From positions 124,001 to 188,000 of the forward strand of contig JBEANL010000001.1 of assembly GCA_041165405.1 (NCBI GenBank): DNA of 64,000 bases. Reading direction: 5' to 3'. The notes under the pieces are model-generated. The model did not search any database and was not told the DNA's origin. It was given only the letters and a program-made list of their open reading frames with translations. The first letter of the stretch is position 1. The number at the start of each line of letters is the position of its first letter. Position numbers and translations under genes: made by a program. The stretch is from Methylopumilus sp009926035 (lineage in GTDB: Bacteria > Pseudomonadota > Gammaproteobacteria > Burkholderiales > Methylophilaceae). Positions 42,801-51,772 of this stretch are shown here, one piece after another.

Positions 42801-44180
42801 ATGAAAAGTTTCCCAATTTTTATTAATTTAATACATAAGCCTGTATTGGTAATAGGAGGAGGTGACGTCGCTTTAAGAAAGATTGAAATGCTTCTTAAGG
42901 CTGACGCAAACATTACCGTGATTGCTTCTAGCTTATGTAAAGAATTAAAGAACTATCAAAAGCTAAAAAGAATTCACGTCAAAATAAAGTCTTTTGAGAG
43001 AAATGATTTAACAAATCCTGTGCTCGTTGTTGCAGCAACCGATAATAAAAAAGTTAATTTATTGGTATCTAAAACTGCTCAAGCACTTAATATCCCTGTA
43101 AATGTGGTTGATGAGCCTTCGCTCTGTACTTTCACAATGGGATCAATCATAGATCGATCACCATTATTGATTGCAATTTCCAGTGAAGGGAATGCGCCTG
43201 TTCTAGCCAAATTTGTTCGTGAAAAAATTGAAGCTTTGATTCCACATAGCTTTAGTAAGCTTGCTTCTGTCATGGGCTCTATGAGAGATAGCATCAAAAA
43301 TCGATATGAAACAACACAGTCAAGAAGAATTTTTTGGGAAAATTTTATTGATCATCCTCTAGTAAGGCAGTTTCTTAATCAAACTAAGAAATTAACTGCA
43401 CAGCAATTAATAGCCTTGGTAAAAAAAAATGAAATACAAAAGAAACAAGGGGAAGTTTTCTTGGTTGGAGGCGGACCGGGCGATCCGGATTTACTTACAT
43501 TCAGAGCGCTTCATTTAATGCAGAGATCGGATGTATGTGTTTATGACAAATTGATTAGTAAAGATGTTTTAAATTTAGTGAGGCGCGATGCCGAGCTTAT
43601 TTATGTTGGCAAAGAAAGAGATCGACATACTGTGCCACAAGAAAAAATTAATCAATTGCTTGTGAAGTTAGCAAAAAAAGGTATGCGAGTTTTGCGTTTA
43701 AAAGGTGGTGATCCTTTTATTTTTGGTAGGGGAGGAGAAGAAATAGAAATACTTATGGAACATAAAATTCCATTTCAAGTTGTACCTGGAATTACGGCAG
43801 CTAATGGTGTATCAAGTTACGCAGGCATTCCATTAACACATAGAGATTATGCGCAATCATGTACTTTTGTTACAGGCCATATGAAAGATGAAAAGCTGAT
43901 GCTTGAATGGGATTCATTAGCAAAGCCTAATCAAACAATAGTGGTTTATATGGGCCTTTTAGCGCTTTCGCAAATATGCGATCAACTTATTAAACACGGT
44001 GCTTCTAAAAATTTACCGATTGCAGTTGTAGAACAGGGGACAACCTCAAGTCAAAAAGTTGTTACAGGCAGTCTTTTGAATATCGTTCAAAAAGTAAAAA
44101 GCGAAAAATTAAAATCACCATCACTTATTATTATTGGTAATGTTGTTAAACTTCGAAGAAAATTAAATTGGTTTAATTAG
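42801..44180 (+). CDS. cysG: Siroheme synthase (fused CysG)
   Basis: CysG makes siroheme from uroporphyrinogen III; siroheme is the cofactor of sulfite and nitrite reductases. The 459-residue fusion has the dehydrogenase/ferrochelatase half with GGGDVA (19-24), conserved Asp104 and Ser128 (as in Salmonella CysG), then the SAM methyltransferase half from about 218 with GGGPGDPDLLT (223-233), RLKGGDPFIFGRGGEE and GITAANG. Its stop overlaps the convergent envZ stop by four bases (TTAG). Confidence 0.96.
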   Translation: MKSFPIFINLIHKPVLVIGGGDVALRKIEMLLKADANITVIASSLCKELKNYQKLKRIHVKIKSFERNDLTNPVLVVAATDNKKVNLLVSKTAQALNIPVNVVDEPSLCTFTMGSIIDRSPLLIAISSEGNAPVLAKFVREKIEALIPHSFSKLASVMGSMRDSIKNRYETTQSRRIFWENFIDHPLVRQFLNQTKKLTAQQLIALVKKNEIQKKQGEVFLVGGGPGDPDLLTFRALHLMQRSDVCVYDKLISKDVLNLVRRDAELIYVGKERDRHTVPQEKINQLLVKLAKKGMRVLRLKGGDPFIFGRGGEEIEILMEHKIPFQVVPGITAANGVSSYAGIPLTHRDYAQSCTFVTGHMKDEKLMLEWDSLAKPNQTIVVYMGLLALSQICDQLIKHGASKNLPIAVVEQGTTSSQKVVTGSLLNIVQKVKSEKLKSPSLIIIGNVVKLRRKLNWFN

Positions 44181-45493
44181 CTTTCGCTTACTAAAGGTAA
44201 GGTGATTTTAACTTCAAGACCTTTTTTGGGTCGATTAGATATCGTAAGTTTTCCATCATGTGACTGAGTAATACGTTCTGCTATGGCAAGACCCAGGCCG
44301 CAACCTTCGCTATTTCCCCTGGCTTCATCCAAACGCTCAAAGGGCTTAAGAAGGCGCTTAATTTCTTGAGGTGGTATACCAGGACCGTCGTCTAGGACAC
44401 TAATCGTAATGCTGTCCTTATTTTTTTTAAGTGTAATTAATACTTCTCCTTTTGAATATGAGAACGCATTATTGATTAAATTATCAAATAGTCTTCTAAA
44501 TGAAACGGGCCTGATGTCATAAAAAATAGGTATTTTAAGATTACTTACCAAAACAATATTGTGATTAAGTATTTTGTGTTGTTCTTTTATGTGGCTAAAA
44601 AAATCATTTAAATTTGTTAATATTTTGCTTTCTTGATCAAAGCCCCGAACGTAATCCATGAATTGGTTAAGAATGCTGTCTATTTCAGTTATATCCTCTT
44701 CCATACTTTTTTTAAGTTTGACAGCTATTTTTTCCGGAAGCATTTCGATAGCAATTCTAAGTCTCGTGAGCGGAGTTCTTACATCATGTGAGATGCCTGC
44801 GAGAAGAAGTTTTCTTTCTTGTTCTACCTTATTAAGGCCTTCCGCCATTTCGTTAAATGTCTGACTCATGGCTTGAAATTCAGTCACACTATCTAAAGGA
44901 AGTTTTTTGGGAAACTCACCTTTTTTTAGTTGTTCTGTGGCTTGAATTAAGAGATTCAAAGGCCGATTAATCCTTGTTGCAGTAGCGTATGAGCCAATAA
45001 TTGAAAGACCAGCAACAATGATTCCCCAACCAATCCAATGCCACGGGAAAGGCCTATCACCTGGCGTAGGAATTACCACCCAAAATTCATCTTGATCAAT
45101 AGAGAAGCTTACCCAAAGACCCGGGATGCCATAGTGATCGGTAATTACAATTGTATTTTCACCGAGTCTTTCTTTTAACTTTTCTACAACAACTTGCAAG
45201 AAAGGATCTGGAGCTAGAGGTTCAATATCCTCGAAATAATATGCAGGGTAAATTCTGACGTCGCCTTTGGTGGATAACTCTGACAGAAGCTCAAGTCTTT
45301 TATCTTCTCTTGATGATATAAGAGAAGCTCTTGTAAAATTAACCACCGTTTCGATTTCTTGAGCTACCGCTTCGGCTCTGGGACCTCTTTCGAAATAATC
45401 AAATATGCGGATTGATACAATCTGCGCAATGATAAGCACTGTTGCGATAAGAATAAGAAATCTAGCAAGAAGTGTATTGGGAATAAATTTCAA
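44177..45493 (-). CDS. envZ: EnvZ-like sensor histidine kinase
   Basis: A 438-residue inner-membrane kinase with two membrane helices (about 8-28 and 152-171) around a 120-residue periplasmic sensor. A HAMP linker follows, then HisKA with phospho-acceptor His236 in GISHDVRTPLTRLR, and an ATPase domain with NLINNAFSYS, DDGPGIPP and GCGLGLAI. This domain order and the OmpR partner support an EnvZ/OmpR-type system, but the real signal is unknown. The start overlaps the ompR stop by four bases. Confidence 0.9.
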   Translation of the reverse strand: MKFIPNTLLARFLILIATVLIIAQIVSIRIFDYFERGPRAEAVAQEIETVVNFTRASLISSREDKRLELLSELSTKGDVRIYPAYYFEDIEPLAPDPFLQVVVEKLKERLGENTIVITDHYGIPGLWVSFSIDQDEFWVVIPTPGDRPFPWHWIGWGIIVAGLSIIGSYATATRINRPLNLLIQATEQLKKGEFPKKLPLDSVTEFQAMSQTFNEMAEGLNKVEQERKLLLAGISHDVRTPLTRLRIAIEMLPEKIAVKLKKSMEEDITEIDSILNQFMDYVRGFDQESKILTNLNDFFSHIKEQHKILNHNIVLVSNLKIPIFYDIRPVSFRRLFDNLINNAFSYSKGEVLITLKKNKDSITISVLDDGPGIPPQEIKRLLKPFERLDEARGNSEGCGLGLAIAERITQSHDGKLTISNRPKKGLEVKITLPLVSES

Positions 45494-46209
45494 TGTGCAG
45501 TATCACCATCTGGAACAAAGATATACCCGAAGCCCCACATAGTCTGAAGAAATTTGGGGCTTGTATGATCTTCTTCTAGAATTTTTCTTAATCTTGAGAT
45601 TTGAACATCGATACTTCTATCAAAAACATCAAGTTCACGACCCTTTGCTAATTGCATAATTTGATCACGAGACAAGGGCTGGCGAGGATGATCAATAAAT
45701 ACTTTTAATAATTCAAATTCACCAGATGTAATGCTAATAGGAGCCCCGTTTTTTGTGAGACTTCTTGTGTCTGAACTAAATACAAAAGGACCAAACGCTA
45801 AGTTTTCAGTAGTTGAGTTTTGGGTTTGTTTTAATTCATTTCGTCTTAATACGGCATTAATACGTGCCAAAAGCTCTCGAGGGTTAAATGGTTTTGATAC
45901 ATAATCATCTGCCCCCATTTCCAAGCCTACAATGCGATCAATTTCATCTCCTTTTGCCGTGAGTATGATAATAGGAGTGAAATTTCCTGAGCCTCTCAAT
46001 CTTTGACATATAGCAAGCCCACTTTCTTCCGGCATCATAAGGTCTAGGATAATGAGGCTAACTTGGTGGTTAGCAATAAATAAATCCATTTCCTTGCCGC
46101 CATTGGCTGTATGAACATTCAAGCCTTGGTCAATAAGATATTGACTTGTGAGATCTCTTATTTTTGGATCATCATCAACAATTAAAATGGATGCTGGATT
46201 CATTGCCAT
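45490..46209 (-). CDS. ompR: OmpR-family response regulator
   Basis: A 239-residue regulator. The receiver domain has Asp12/Asp13 and phospho-acceptor Asp56 in LIILDLMMP, with Lys in GADDYVSKPFNPREL. The C-terminal winged helix is of the OmpR/PhoB type, ending in SRLRKILEEDHTSPKFLQTMWGFGY-type sequence with the YIFVPDG end typical of OmpR. It is the first gene of the ompR-envZ operon and is divergent from an EF-hand protein across 151 bases that should contain promoters and possible OmpR sites. Confidence 0.92.
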   Translation of the reverse strand: MAMNPASILIVDDDPKIRDLTSQYLIDQGLNVHTANGGKEMDLFIANHQVSLIILDLMMPEESGLAICQRLRGSGNFTPIIILTAKGDEIDRIVGLEMGADDYVSKPFNPRELLARINAVLRRNELKQTQNSTTENLAFGPFVFSSDTRSLTKNGAPISITSGEFELLKVFIDHPRQPLSRDQIMQLAKGRELDVFDRSIDVQISRLRKILEEDHTSPKFLQTMWGFGYIFVPDGDTAH

Positions 46210-46360
46210 GAGTTTAATTTAAATTAGTTAGTACGAAATGAACTTAATGTATCAGTTTACATCAAACTAAATATGATCTATTGTTACAAATAGAAACAAA
46301 TATGCATTTTTTTGTAATAAAGTATTTACATTTAGGCTTGAAGATAACAGACCTTTCCAG

Positions 46361-46882
46361 ATGAAAATCAATCAATTGCATAATTTTTTAAAACCTTTTT
46401 TATTTTGTTTTGCTGCGGTTTTTGGGCTCTCTTTAGAGGTGTTTGCTGGAGTAAATAATCAAGCCCCAAAAGCAGAATCAGAAAGCAATTCATCGGTTGC
46501 TACCGAGCTTAATAAATTAAAAGAAAGTAACGCTTTATCACCAGAAGAGCGAGCAAGGATTAGACGCGCACTTGCTGCGTACGCAAAATCTTCAGGTAAG
46601 GAAAGTAGCCTTATTGAAGAGAAACAGAGGGAAATGTTAAAAGGCTTAGAGTCACGTTTTATTGCTTGTGATGAGGACAATGATAATACACTCGATCTTT
46701 CGGAAACGACAAAATGCTTACCCCAGGTGGCCCGTCAGTTTAATCGACTCGATCTCGACGAAAATGAAGTTATATCCTTAGATGAACTTGCTTTCTTGGC
46801 AAAAGAATTTCAAAAAAATTACTTAGATACTAACAAACGTAAAAATAACCAAGCCTCGTCAAGTACTAAAATACCCATATAA
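46361..46882 (+). CDS. Secreted EF-hand calcium-binding protein
   Basis: A 173-residue protein with a signal peptide (cut probably after VFA near 29). The middle part is charged and helical. Two EF-hand loops are complete: Asp104, Asp106, Asp108, Thr110, Asp112, Glu115; and Asp131, Asp133, Asn135, Val137, Ser139, Glu142. They should bind calcium in the periplasm or outside the cell. The C-terminus is basic and low in complexity. No partner is identified. It is divergent from ompR and 38 bases before an acyltransferase gene. Confidence 0.8.
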   Translation: MKINQLHNFLKPFLFCFAAVFGLSLEVFAGVNNQAPKAESESNSSVATELNKLKESNALSPEERARIRRALAAYAKSSGKESSLIEEKQREMLKGLESRFIACDEDNDNTLDLSETTKCLPQVARQFNRLDLDENEVISLDELAFLAKEFQKNYLDTNKRKNNQASSSTKIPI

Positions 46883-46920
46883 ATTTTCCCCTTAGTGAAT
46901 CTTCGTTAAAATAGATCGCT

Positions 46921-48051
46921 ATGGCGCGCATAGAATTTCAATCTAGCTTTAAAAATATTAATCAAAAAGAATGGAATGATCTTATAAAATCAAATCCTTT
47001 TTTAAAGCTTGAATTTTTTCAATCACTTGAAGCGTCCCATTCAATAGGGGGAAGCACAGGGTGGCATCCCTTCCCGGCAATCGTCACTCATCAAGGAAGT
47101 ATCATTGGTGCTTCACCTATGTTTTTAAAACAGCACTCTTACGGCGAATATGTATTTGATTGGTCTTGGGCGGAAGCTTATCAAAAATATGGGGGAAGCT
47201 ATTATCCAAAAGTTGTTTCATGCATACCATTTACTCCAGCTACTGGACCAAGAGTTTTTGGATTAGATGCGTCAATTAAAAAAAATATAGTTGCGCAAAT
47301 AGAAGAGCTAGCTTACGAAAATAAAATATCATCAAGTCACATTTTGTTTTGTGATGAGAGCGAGGGAGGTATATATCAAGATACAAAATGGATACCAAGA
47401 AAAGGCGTGCAATTTAAGTGGCTTAACAAAAGTTATAAAAATTTTGAAGAATTCCTATCTCAACTTTCTCACGATAAGCGAAAAAAAATAAAACAAGAAA
47501 GAAAAAAAATTCAGGGCTTGGGCCTTAAAATTAAAAAAATAAAAGGCCCAGAAATTATAGAAGCAGATCTGGATTTTTTTTACGCTTGTTACTGCAATAC
47601 CTATCAAAAACATCATTCAAATCCATACCTCACAAGAAATTTTTTTAGCCTTATCAGAGATAGCATGTCTGAGAATGTATTATTGATATTGGCTTATGAG
47701 GGCGATATACCTGTTGCGGGATCGTTTTTTATTTATGATGATAAAAATTTGTATGGAAGATATTGGGGGTCAAAATCCTTTTATCCTGGCTTGCATTTTG
47801 AACTTTCATATTACCAAGGCCAGGAATTTTGTATTGAAAATGGAATAGTTGTATTCGAAGGGGGAGCGCAGGGGGAGCATAAACTTGCTAGAGGCTTTGA
47901 GCCATTCAATACATTTTCATTTCATCGAATCTTTGATGAAAAATTTGAGTATGCAATTAAAGATTTTTTAAGAAGAGAAAAGAATGGAATTGATCAATAT
48001 ACAAACGAACTTAATGAAAGAGCGCCATATAAAACCGATTTAAATCTTTAA
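46921..48051 (+). CDS. COG3146-type GNAT/FemAB-like acyltransferase
   Basis: A 376-residue protein with the pattern of the COG3146 (DUF482) family, sometimes labelled 'peptidoglycan biosynthesis/recognition': LKLEFFQSLEASHSIG, then SPMFLKQHSYGEYVFDWSWA, CIPFTPATGPR, and a C-terminal FEGGAQGEHKLARGFEP. The fold is a double GNAT like FemX. Its substrate is unknown. The central part has a very basic lysine-rich stretch near 190. It ends four bases before the tRNA-Met 3' end on the opposite strand. Confidence 0.85.
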   Translation: MARIEFQSSFKNINQKEWNDLIKSNPFLKLEFFQSLEASHSIGGSTGWHPFPAIVTHQGSIIGASPMFLKQHSYGEYVFDWSWAEAYQKYGGSYYPKVVSCIPFTPATGPRVFGLDASIKKNIVAQIEELAYENKISSSHILFCDESEGGIYQDTKWIPRKGVQFKWLNKSYKNFEEFLSQLSHDKRKKIKQERKKIQGLGLKIKKIKGPEIIEADLDFFYACYCNTYQKHHSNPYLTRNFFSLIRDSMSENVLLILAYEGDIPVAGSFFIYDDKNLYGRYWGSKSFYPGLHFELSYYQGQEFCIENGIVVFEGGAQGEHKLARGFEPFNTFSFHRIFDEKFEYAIKDFLRREKNGIDQYTNELNERAPYKTDLNL

Positions 48052-48055
48052 AAGA

Positions 48056-48132
48056 TGGTGGTGATGGAGAGACTTGAACTCTCGACCTCAGGATTATGAA
48101 TCCTGCGCTCTAACCAGCTGAGCTACATCACC
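48056..48132 (-). tRNA. tRNA-Met (CAT anticodon), probably elongator
   Basis: A 77-base cloverleaf with encoded CCA. GGTGATG pairs with CATCACC and CAGGA/TCCTG closes loop TTCATAA, anticodon CAT. The fully paired acceptor end rules against an initiator tRNA. A tRNA-Ile with lysidine at C34 is the alternative and cannot be ruled out by eye. Confidence 0.92.
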
Positions 48133-48158
48133 TTTTATGAAACAAAATAAAGCGTTGA

Positions 48159-48187
48159 ATTATATTTTTTTAAACACCTAAAGTCAA
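48159..48187 (-). promoter_or_regulatory. Strong sigma-70 promoter of tRNA-Met
   Basis: On the minus strand TTGACT (48187-48182) and a perfect TATAAT (48164-48159) are 17 bases apart. The start should be near 48152, giving a leader of about 20 bases. It lies in the 64 bases between ychF and the tRNA. This is the best promoter match in the window. Confidence 0.85.
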
Positions 48188-48196
48188 AGGCTGATA

Positions 48197-49282
48197 TTAG
48201 ACGTTAAATCTAAAATGCATAACATCACCATCTTTAACGATATATTCCTTGCCTTCTAAGCGCATTTTCCCAGCTTCTTTAGATTTTTGTTCGCCATTGT
48301 AAGCAATGAAATCATCGTAAGAAATAACCTCAGCTCGAATAAAGCCTTTTTCAAAGTCAGTATGAATAACGCCTGCAGCTTCGGGTGCAGTTGCCCCTTT
48401 TTTTACGGTCCATGCCCTAACTTCTTTAACACCTGCAGTGAAGTATGTTTGTAATCCTAATAAGGCATAAGCTGATCTAATTACCCTATCAAGACCTGGC
48501 TCATCTAATCCGAGCTCGCATAAGAATATAGCCTTATCCTCGTCTTCTAAATCAGCAATCTCTGCTTCAATTTTTGCGCAAATAGAAATAACAGGAAGAT
48601 TTTCTTTTTGACCTAAAGCTTTCAGTGAGTCGAGTATAGGATTGTTAGTGAATCCTGTTTCATTGACATTAGCTACAAACATCACAGGCTTAATTGTAAT
48701 TAAACATAAAGGTTTGATAAGTTTTATTTCATCATCGTCAAGATTTAAATTTTTAACCAATTTTCCTTGGTCGAGATGAGCAGAAATTTTTGTCAGAATT
48801 GAAACAAGTTGAATGGCTTCTTTATCACCAGATTTTGCTTTTTTATTTTCTCGCTGAAGTGTTTTATCTACCGTTTCCATATCAGCTAAAATAAGTTCTG
48901 TATTGATGATCTCAATATCAGAAAGAGGATCTACCTTGCCAGAAACGTGAACAATGTTGTCATCTTGAAAGCAGCGAACTACATGCACTATAGCGTCAGT
49001 TTCTCTAATATTCGCTAAAAATTTATTACCAAGACCTTCGCCTTTTGATGCTCCGGCGACAAGGCCTGCGATGTCAACAAATTCTACTATAGCTGGCTGT
49101 GTTTTTTCTGGATTAACAATAGCTTTAAGTTTTTCAATTCTAGGATCCGGCACTTCTACAATCCCAATATTGGGTTCAATGGTGCAGAAAGGATAATTTT
49201 CTGCAGCAATACTTGCCTTAGTAATCGCATTGAATAGCGTTGATTTTCCAACGTTAGGTAATCCTACAATTCCACATTTCAT
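48197..49282 (-). CDS. ychF: Ribosome-binding ATPase YchF
   Basis: YchF is an Obg-like P-loop ATPase that binds ribosomes and negatively affects oxidative stress responses. The 361-residue protein has GLPNVGKST (7-15), the NKxE-like NVNE motif that favours ATP over GTP, and a C-terminal TGS domain with KEVRAWTVKKGATAPEAAG and the FIRAEVISYDDF end. It follows pth by 13 bases, a classic bacterial pair. Confidence 0.97.
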   Translation of the reverse strand: MKCGIVGLPNVGKSTLFNAITKASIAAENYPFCTIEPNIGIVEVPDPRIEKLKAIVNPEKTQPAIVEFVDIAGLVAGASKGEGLGNKFLANIRETDAIVHVVRCFQDDNIVHVSGKVDPLSDIEIINTELILADMETVDKTLQRENKKAKSGDKEAIQLVSILTKISAHLDQGKLVKNLNLDDDEIKLIKPLCLITIKPVMFVANVNETGFTNNPILDSLKALGQKENLPVISICAKIEAEIADLEDEDKAIFLCELGLDEPGLDRVIRSAYALLGLQTYFTAGVKEVRAWTVKKGATAPEAAGVIHTDFEKGFIRAEVISYDDFIAYNGEQKSKEAGKMRLEGKEYIVKDGDVMHFRFNV

Positions 49283-49295
49283 AATTTATTTTTCT

Positions 49296-49871
49296 TTATT
49301 TATTGGTATGAAGATTGAGCATCGCTTTTTCAAATTGACCTGATGCAATTTCATTAAAAAGCTGACTACTTGTTTCTATAGATTCATCAATGAGATCTCT
49401 CTCTTTAGACGAAGGATTTTTTAATACGTAATCTACAACTAAATGTTTTTCACCCGGGTGCCCAATACCAATCTTTAAGCGCCAAAAATCTTGTGAGCCA
49501 ATAGAGGTAAATATACTTTTAAGGCCATTATGTCCTCCGTGACTGCCACCAAATTTTAGTTTAGCTTGTCCAACATCTATATCAAGATCGTCATGAATGA
49601 CCAGAATTTCATTTGGATTTATTTTGTAGAACTTTGTAATTGCTGCAACTGCTTTGCCACTATCATTCATAAATGTGTTGGGCTTTGCAAAATAAAATTC
49701 TTCTGTATTCGAAGATTTTCCAAAACTTGAGAAAAATTTATCGCTATTTTGTAATTTGATATTTTGTTGGTGAGCGACAAGATCGATCCACCAAAAACCT
49801 GCATTGTGTCTGGTGTCAGAATATTTTTCGCCGGGGTTCCCCAGGCCTACAAATAATTTAATTTGGCTCAT
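49296..49871 (-). CDS. pth: Peptidyl-tRNA hydrolase
   Basis: Pth frees tRNA from drop-off peptidyl-tRNA and is usually essential. The 191-residue protein has FVGLGNPGEKYSDTRHNAGF with catalytic His22, NTFMNDSGKAV and IHDDLDIDVGQAKLKFGGSHGGHNGLKS. The ATG has no Shine-Dalgarno sequence: the 20 bases before it are the 3' arm and T-run of a strong hairpin that ends three bases from the start codon. That is unusual for an essential gene. Confidence 0.96.
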   Translation of the reverse strand: MSQIKLFVGLGNPGEKYSDTRHNAGFWWIDLVAHQQNIKLQNSDKFFSSFGKSSNTEEFYFAKPNTFMNDSGKAVAAITKFYKINPNEILVIHDDLDIDVGQAKLKFGGSHGGHNGLKSIFTSIGSQDFWRLKIGIGHPGEKHLVVDYVLKNPSSKERDLIDESIETSSQLFNEIASGQFEKAMLNLHTNK

Positions 49872-49878
49872 ATGAAAA

Positions 49879-49916
49879 AATAAGGCGCACTTAATTTAAA
49901 AAAAGTGCGCCTTATT
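49879..49916 (-). terminator. Strong intrinsic terminator after rplY, abutting pth
   Basis: A 14-bp perfect stem (AATAAGGCGCACTT with AAGTGCGCCTTATT) with a 10-base loop, followed on the minus strand by T-rich TTATTTTTTC. It starts 16 bases after the rplY stop. The T-run ends three bases before the pth ATG, so it could also act as an attenuator of pth. Confidence 0.85.
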
Positions 49917-49931
49917 CGTATCAAAGTTAAA

Positions 49932-50627
49932 TTACTTAGCTTTGTCTGATTTAGCGTCTTCAGCCGGAGCTGCATCTGGAGCCTTAGCACCGTCAGCTGC
50001 TGGGGCAGCTGCATCAGCAGCACCTTCTGCTGGCTTAGCTTCAACCTCTTCAACCATGGCTCTTGGTTTAGCAACAGAAGCTACTGCTGCATCATTACCA
50101 TGAGCAAGCTGAACGAATTCAACACCTTCAAGCATCTTAATTTCTGATAAATGAATTGATTGACCAATATCAATTCCTGCCAAATCAACTTCAATAAACT
50201 CAGGAAGATTTTTTGGTAAACAAGAAATATTTGCTTCAGTCATGATATGCGAAACAATACCGCCGTTAAGTTTAACGCCCGGAGAAACTTCGGCATTAAT
50301 AAAGTGGAATGGCACTTTGACGTGAATTTTTTCATTCTCATTAACGCGTTGAAAATCAATATGCTGAATTGTATTTCTTACAGGATGCATTTGATAATCT
50401 CTTAATAAGACAGACTCTTTATTGCCTTCTAAATTAAGCGTTAAGATCGATGCATGAAATGCTTCATGTCTAAATTGTAGAAATAAAGATTTTTGTTCAA
50501 GGTCAAGAGAGATAGGCTCTTTGCCGCCACCATATAAAATTCCAGGAACACTTCCAGCGTGGCGAAGACGGCGGCTCGCACCCGTACCTTTCACATCACG
50601 TTTTGTTGCACTAATTTCAATTTTCAT
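49932..50627 (-). CDS. rplY: Ribosomal protein bL25 (Ctc form)
   Basis: bL25 binds 5S rRNA in the central protuberance. The 231-residue protein is the long Ctc/TL5 type: N-terminal L25 domain (1-95, opening IEISATKRDVKGTGASRRLR and GSVPGILYGG) and a C-terminal TL5 domain to about 185. It ends in an alanine/proline/glutamate-rich tail of roughly 40 residues that is locally GC-rich. AAGGAG precedes the ATG at ideal distance. It lies between prs and pth as in many bacteria. Confidence 0.96.
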   Translation of the reverse strand: MKIEISATKRDVKGTGASRRLRHAGSVPGILYGGGKEPISLDLEQKSLFLQFRHEAFHASILTLNLEGNKESVLLRDYQMHPVRNTIQHIDFQRVNENEKIHVKVPFHFINAEVSPGVKLNGGIVSHIMTEANISCLPKNLPEFIEVDLAGIDIGQSIHLSEIKMLEGVEFVQLAHGNDAAVASVAKPRAMVEEVEAKPAEGAADAAAPAADGAKAPDAAPAEDAKSDKAK

Positions 50628-50701
50628 TTACTACTCCTTAATTTAAATCTGCATTCCGCGACCAGACTGCAGCAGTTTATTGGCCAACATGACCAAATTC
50701 A

Positions 50702-51652
50702 TTATTCCATAAAAAGAGAACTTACGGAGTCGCCTTGGCTTATTCGACGAATTGTTTCTGCCAAAAGCTCAGCAACACTAAGCTGTCTAATTTTTTTACA
50801 TGCCATTGCCGCCTTACTTAGTGGAATGGTATTTGTTACAACTAATTCATCTAATTCAGATTCGGTAATAATTTTTGTGGCGTCCCCTGAAAGAATCGGG
50901 TGCGTTGCATAAGCTACCACTTTGATAGCACCATTCTTTTTTAGAGCAGCTGCAGCTTCACAAAGTGTATTTGCAGTATCAACCATGTCATCAATAATGA
51001 CGCAGCTTCTATTTTCCACTTCACCAATAATATTCATCACTTTAGACACGTTGGGCTTGGGCCTACGTTTGTCAATAATTGCAAGATCGGAGCCTAATTG
51101 TTTAGCGCAAGCTCTTGCTCTTACAACACCACCTACATCAGGTGAAACCACCACAAGATTTTTATGATTTTGTTCAAGCAAATCTTTGAGAAGTACAGGT
51201 GTTGCATATATATTATCTACAGGAATATCAAAAAATCCCTGAATTTGGTCGGAATGTAGATCCATAGTAAGGAGTCTATTTACACCAACACTTGTTAGCA
51301 TGTTTGCTACAACTTTCGCAGTAATTGCAACGCGAGCCGATCTTGGTCTTCTGTCCTGTCTTGAGTATCCAAGGTAAGGAATTGCCGCTGTAATTCTTGA
51401 TGCGGAAGATCTCCTTAAGGCATCTACAATCACCATAACTTCCATTAAGTTATCGTTAGTAGGATGGCTTGTAGATTGAAGAACAAAAACATCTCTACCG
51501 CGAACATTTTCAAGAAGCTCAACCATAACTTCGCCATCGCTAAAACGACCTACATCGGCACGCCCAAGATGAATGCCTAAGTTACCAGCCACTTGCTCAG
51601 CAAGAAGAGGATTGGCATTCCCTGTAAATATCATGACACTATTATTGTCCAA
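50702..51652 (-). CDS. prs: Ribose-phosphate pyrophosphokinase
   Basis: Prs makes PRPP from ribose 5-phosphate and ATP for nucleotides, histidine and tryptophan. The 316-residue protein has FSDGEVMVELLENVRGRDVF, YLGYSRQDRRPRSA (catalytic flexible-loop region), DLHSDQIQGFFD and the PRPP-binding CVIIDDMVDTANTL. It lies immediately after tRNA-Gln, 36 bases downstream of the tRNA 3' end. Length is standard. Confidence 0.98.
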   Translation of the reverse strand: MDNNSVMIFTGNANPLLAEQVAGNLGIHLGRADVGRFSDGEVMVELLENVRGRDVFVLQSTSHPTNDNLMEVMVIVDALRRSSASRITAAIPYLGYSRQDRRPRSARVAITAKVVANMLTSVGVNRLLTMDLHSDQIQGFFDIPVDNIYATPVLLKDLLEQNHKNLVVVSPDVGGVVRARACAKQLGSDLAIIDKRRPKPNVSKVMNIIGEVENRSCVIIDDMVDTANTLCEAAAALKKNGAIKVVAYATHPILSGDATKIITESELDELVVTNTIPLSKAAMACKKIRQLSVAELLAETIRRISQGDSVSSLFME

Positions 51653-51688
51653 AATCTCTGTCCTAATTATGAGCGGTCTATTTAAAAA

Positions 51689-51765
51689 TGGCAGGGGAGG
51701 AAGGATTCGAACCTTCGCATGCTGGAATCAAAATCCAGTGCCTTAACCAGCTTGGCGACTCCCCT
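51689..51765 (-). tRNA. tRNA-Gln (TTG anticodon)
   Basis: A 77-base cloverleaf with encoded CCA. AGGGGAG pairs with CTCCCCT and CTGGA/TCCAG closes loop TTTTGAT, anticodon TTG. It starts only 7 bases after the ispE stop and is followed by prs, so it must be excised from an ispE-tRNA-prs transcript unless a promoter lies in ispE. Confidence 0.95.
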
Positions 51766-51772
51766 ATGGTTA

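Noticed and set aside
46210..46360. Possible promoter or OmpR sites in the ompR/EF-hand gap
   Set aside because: AT-rich matches can be found in several registers but none has good -35, spacer and -10 together, so I do not annotate one.
50559..50912. 117-residue plus-strand frame opposite rplY and prs
   Set aside because: It overlaps two certain genes on the other strand and has no recognisable domain or ribosome site.
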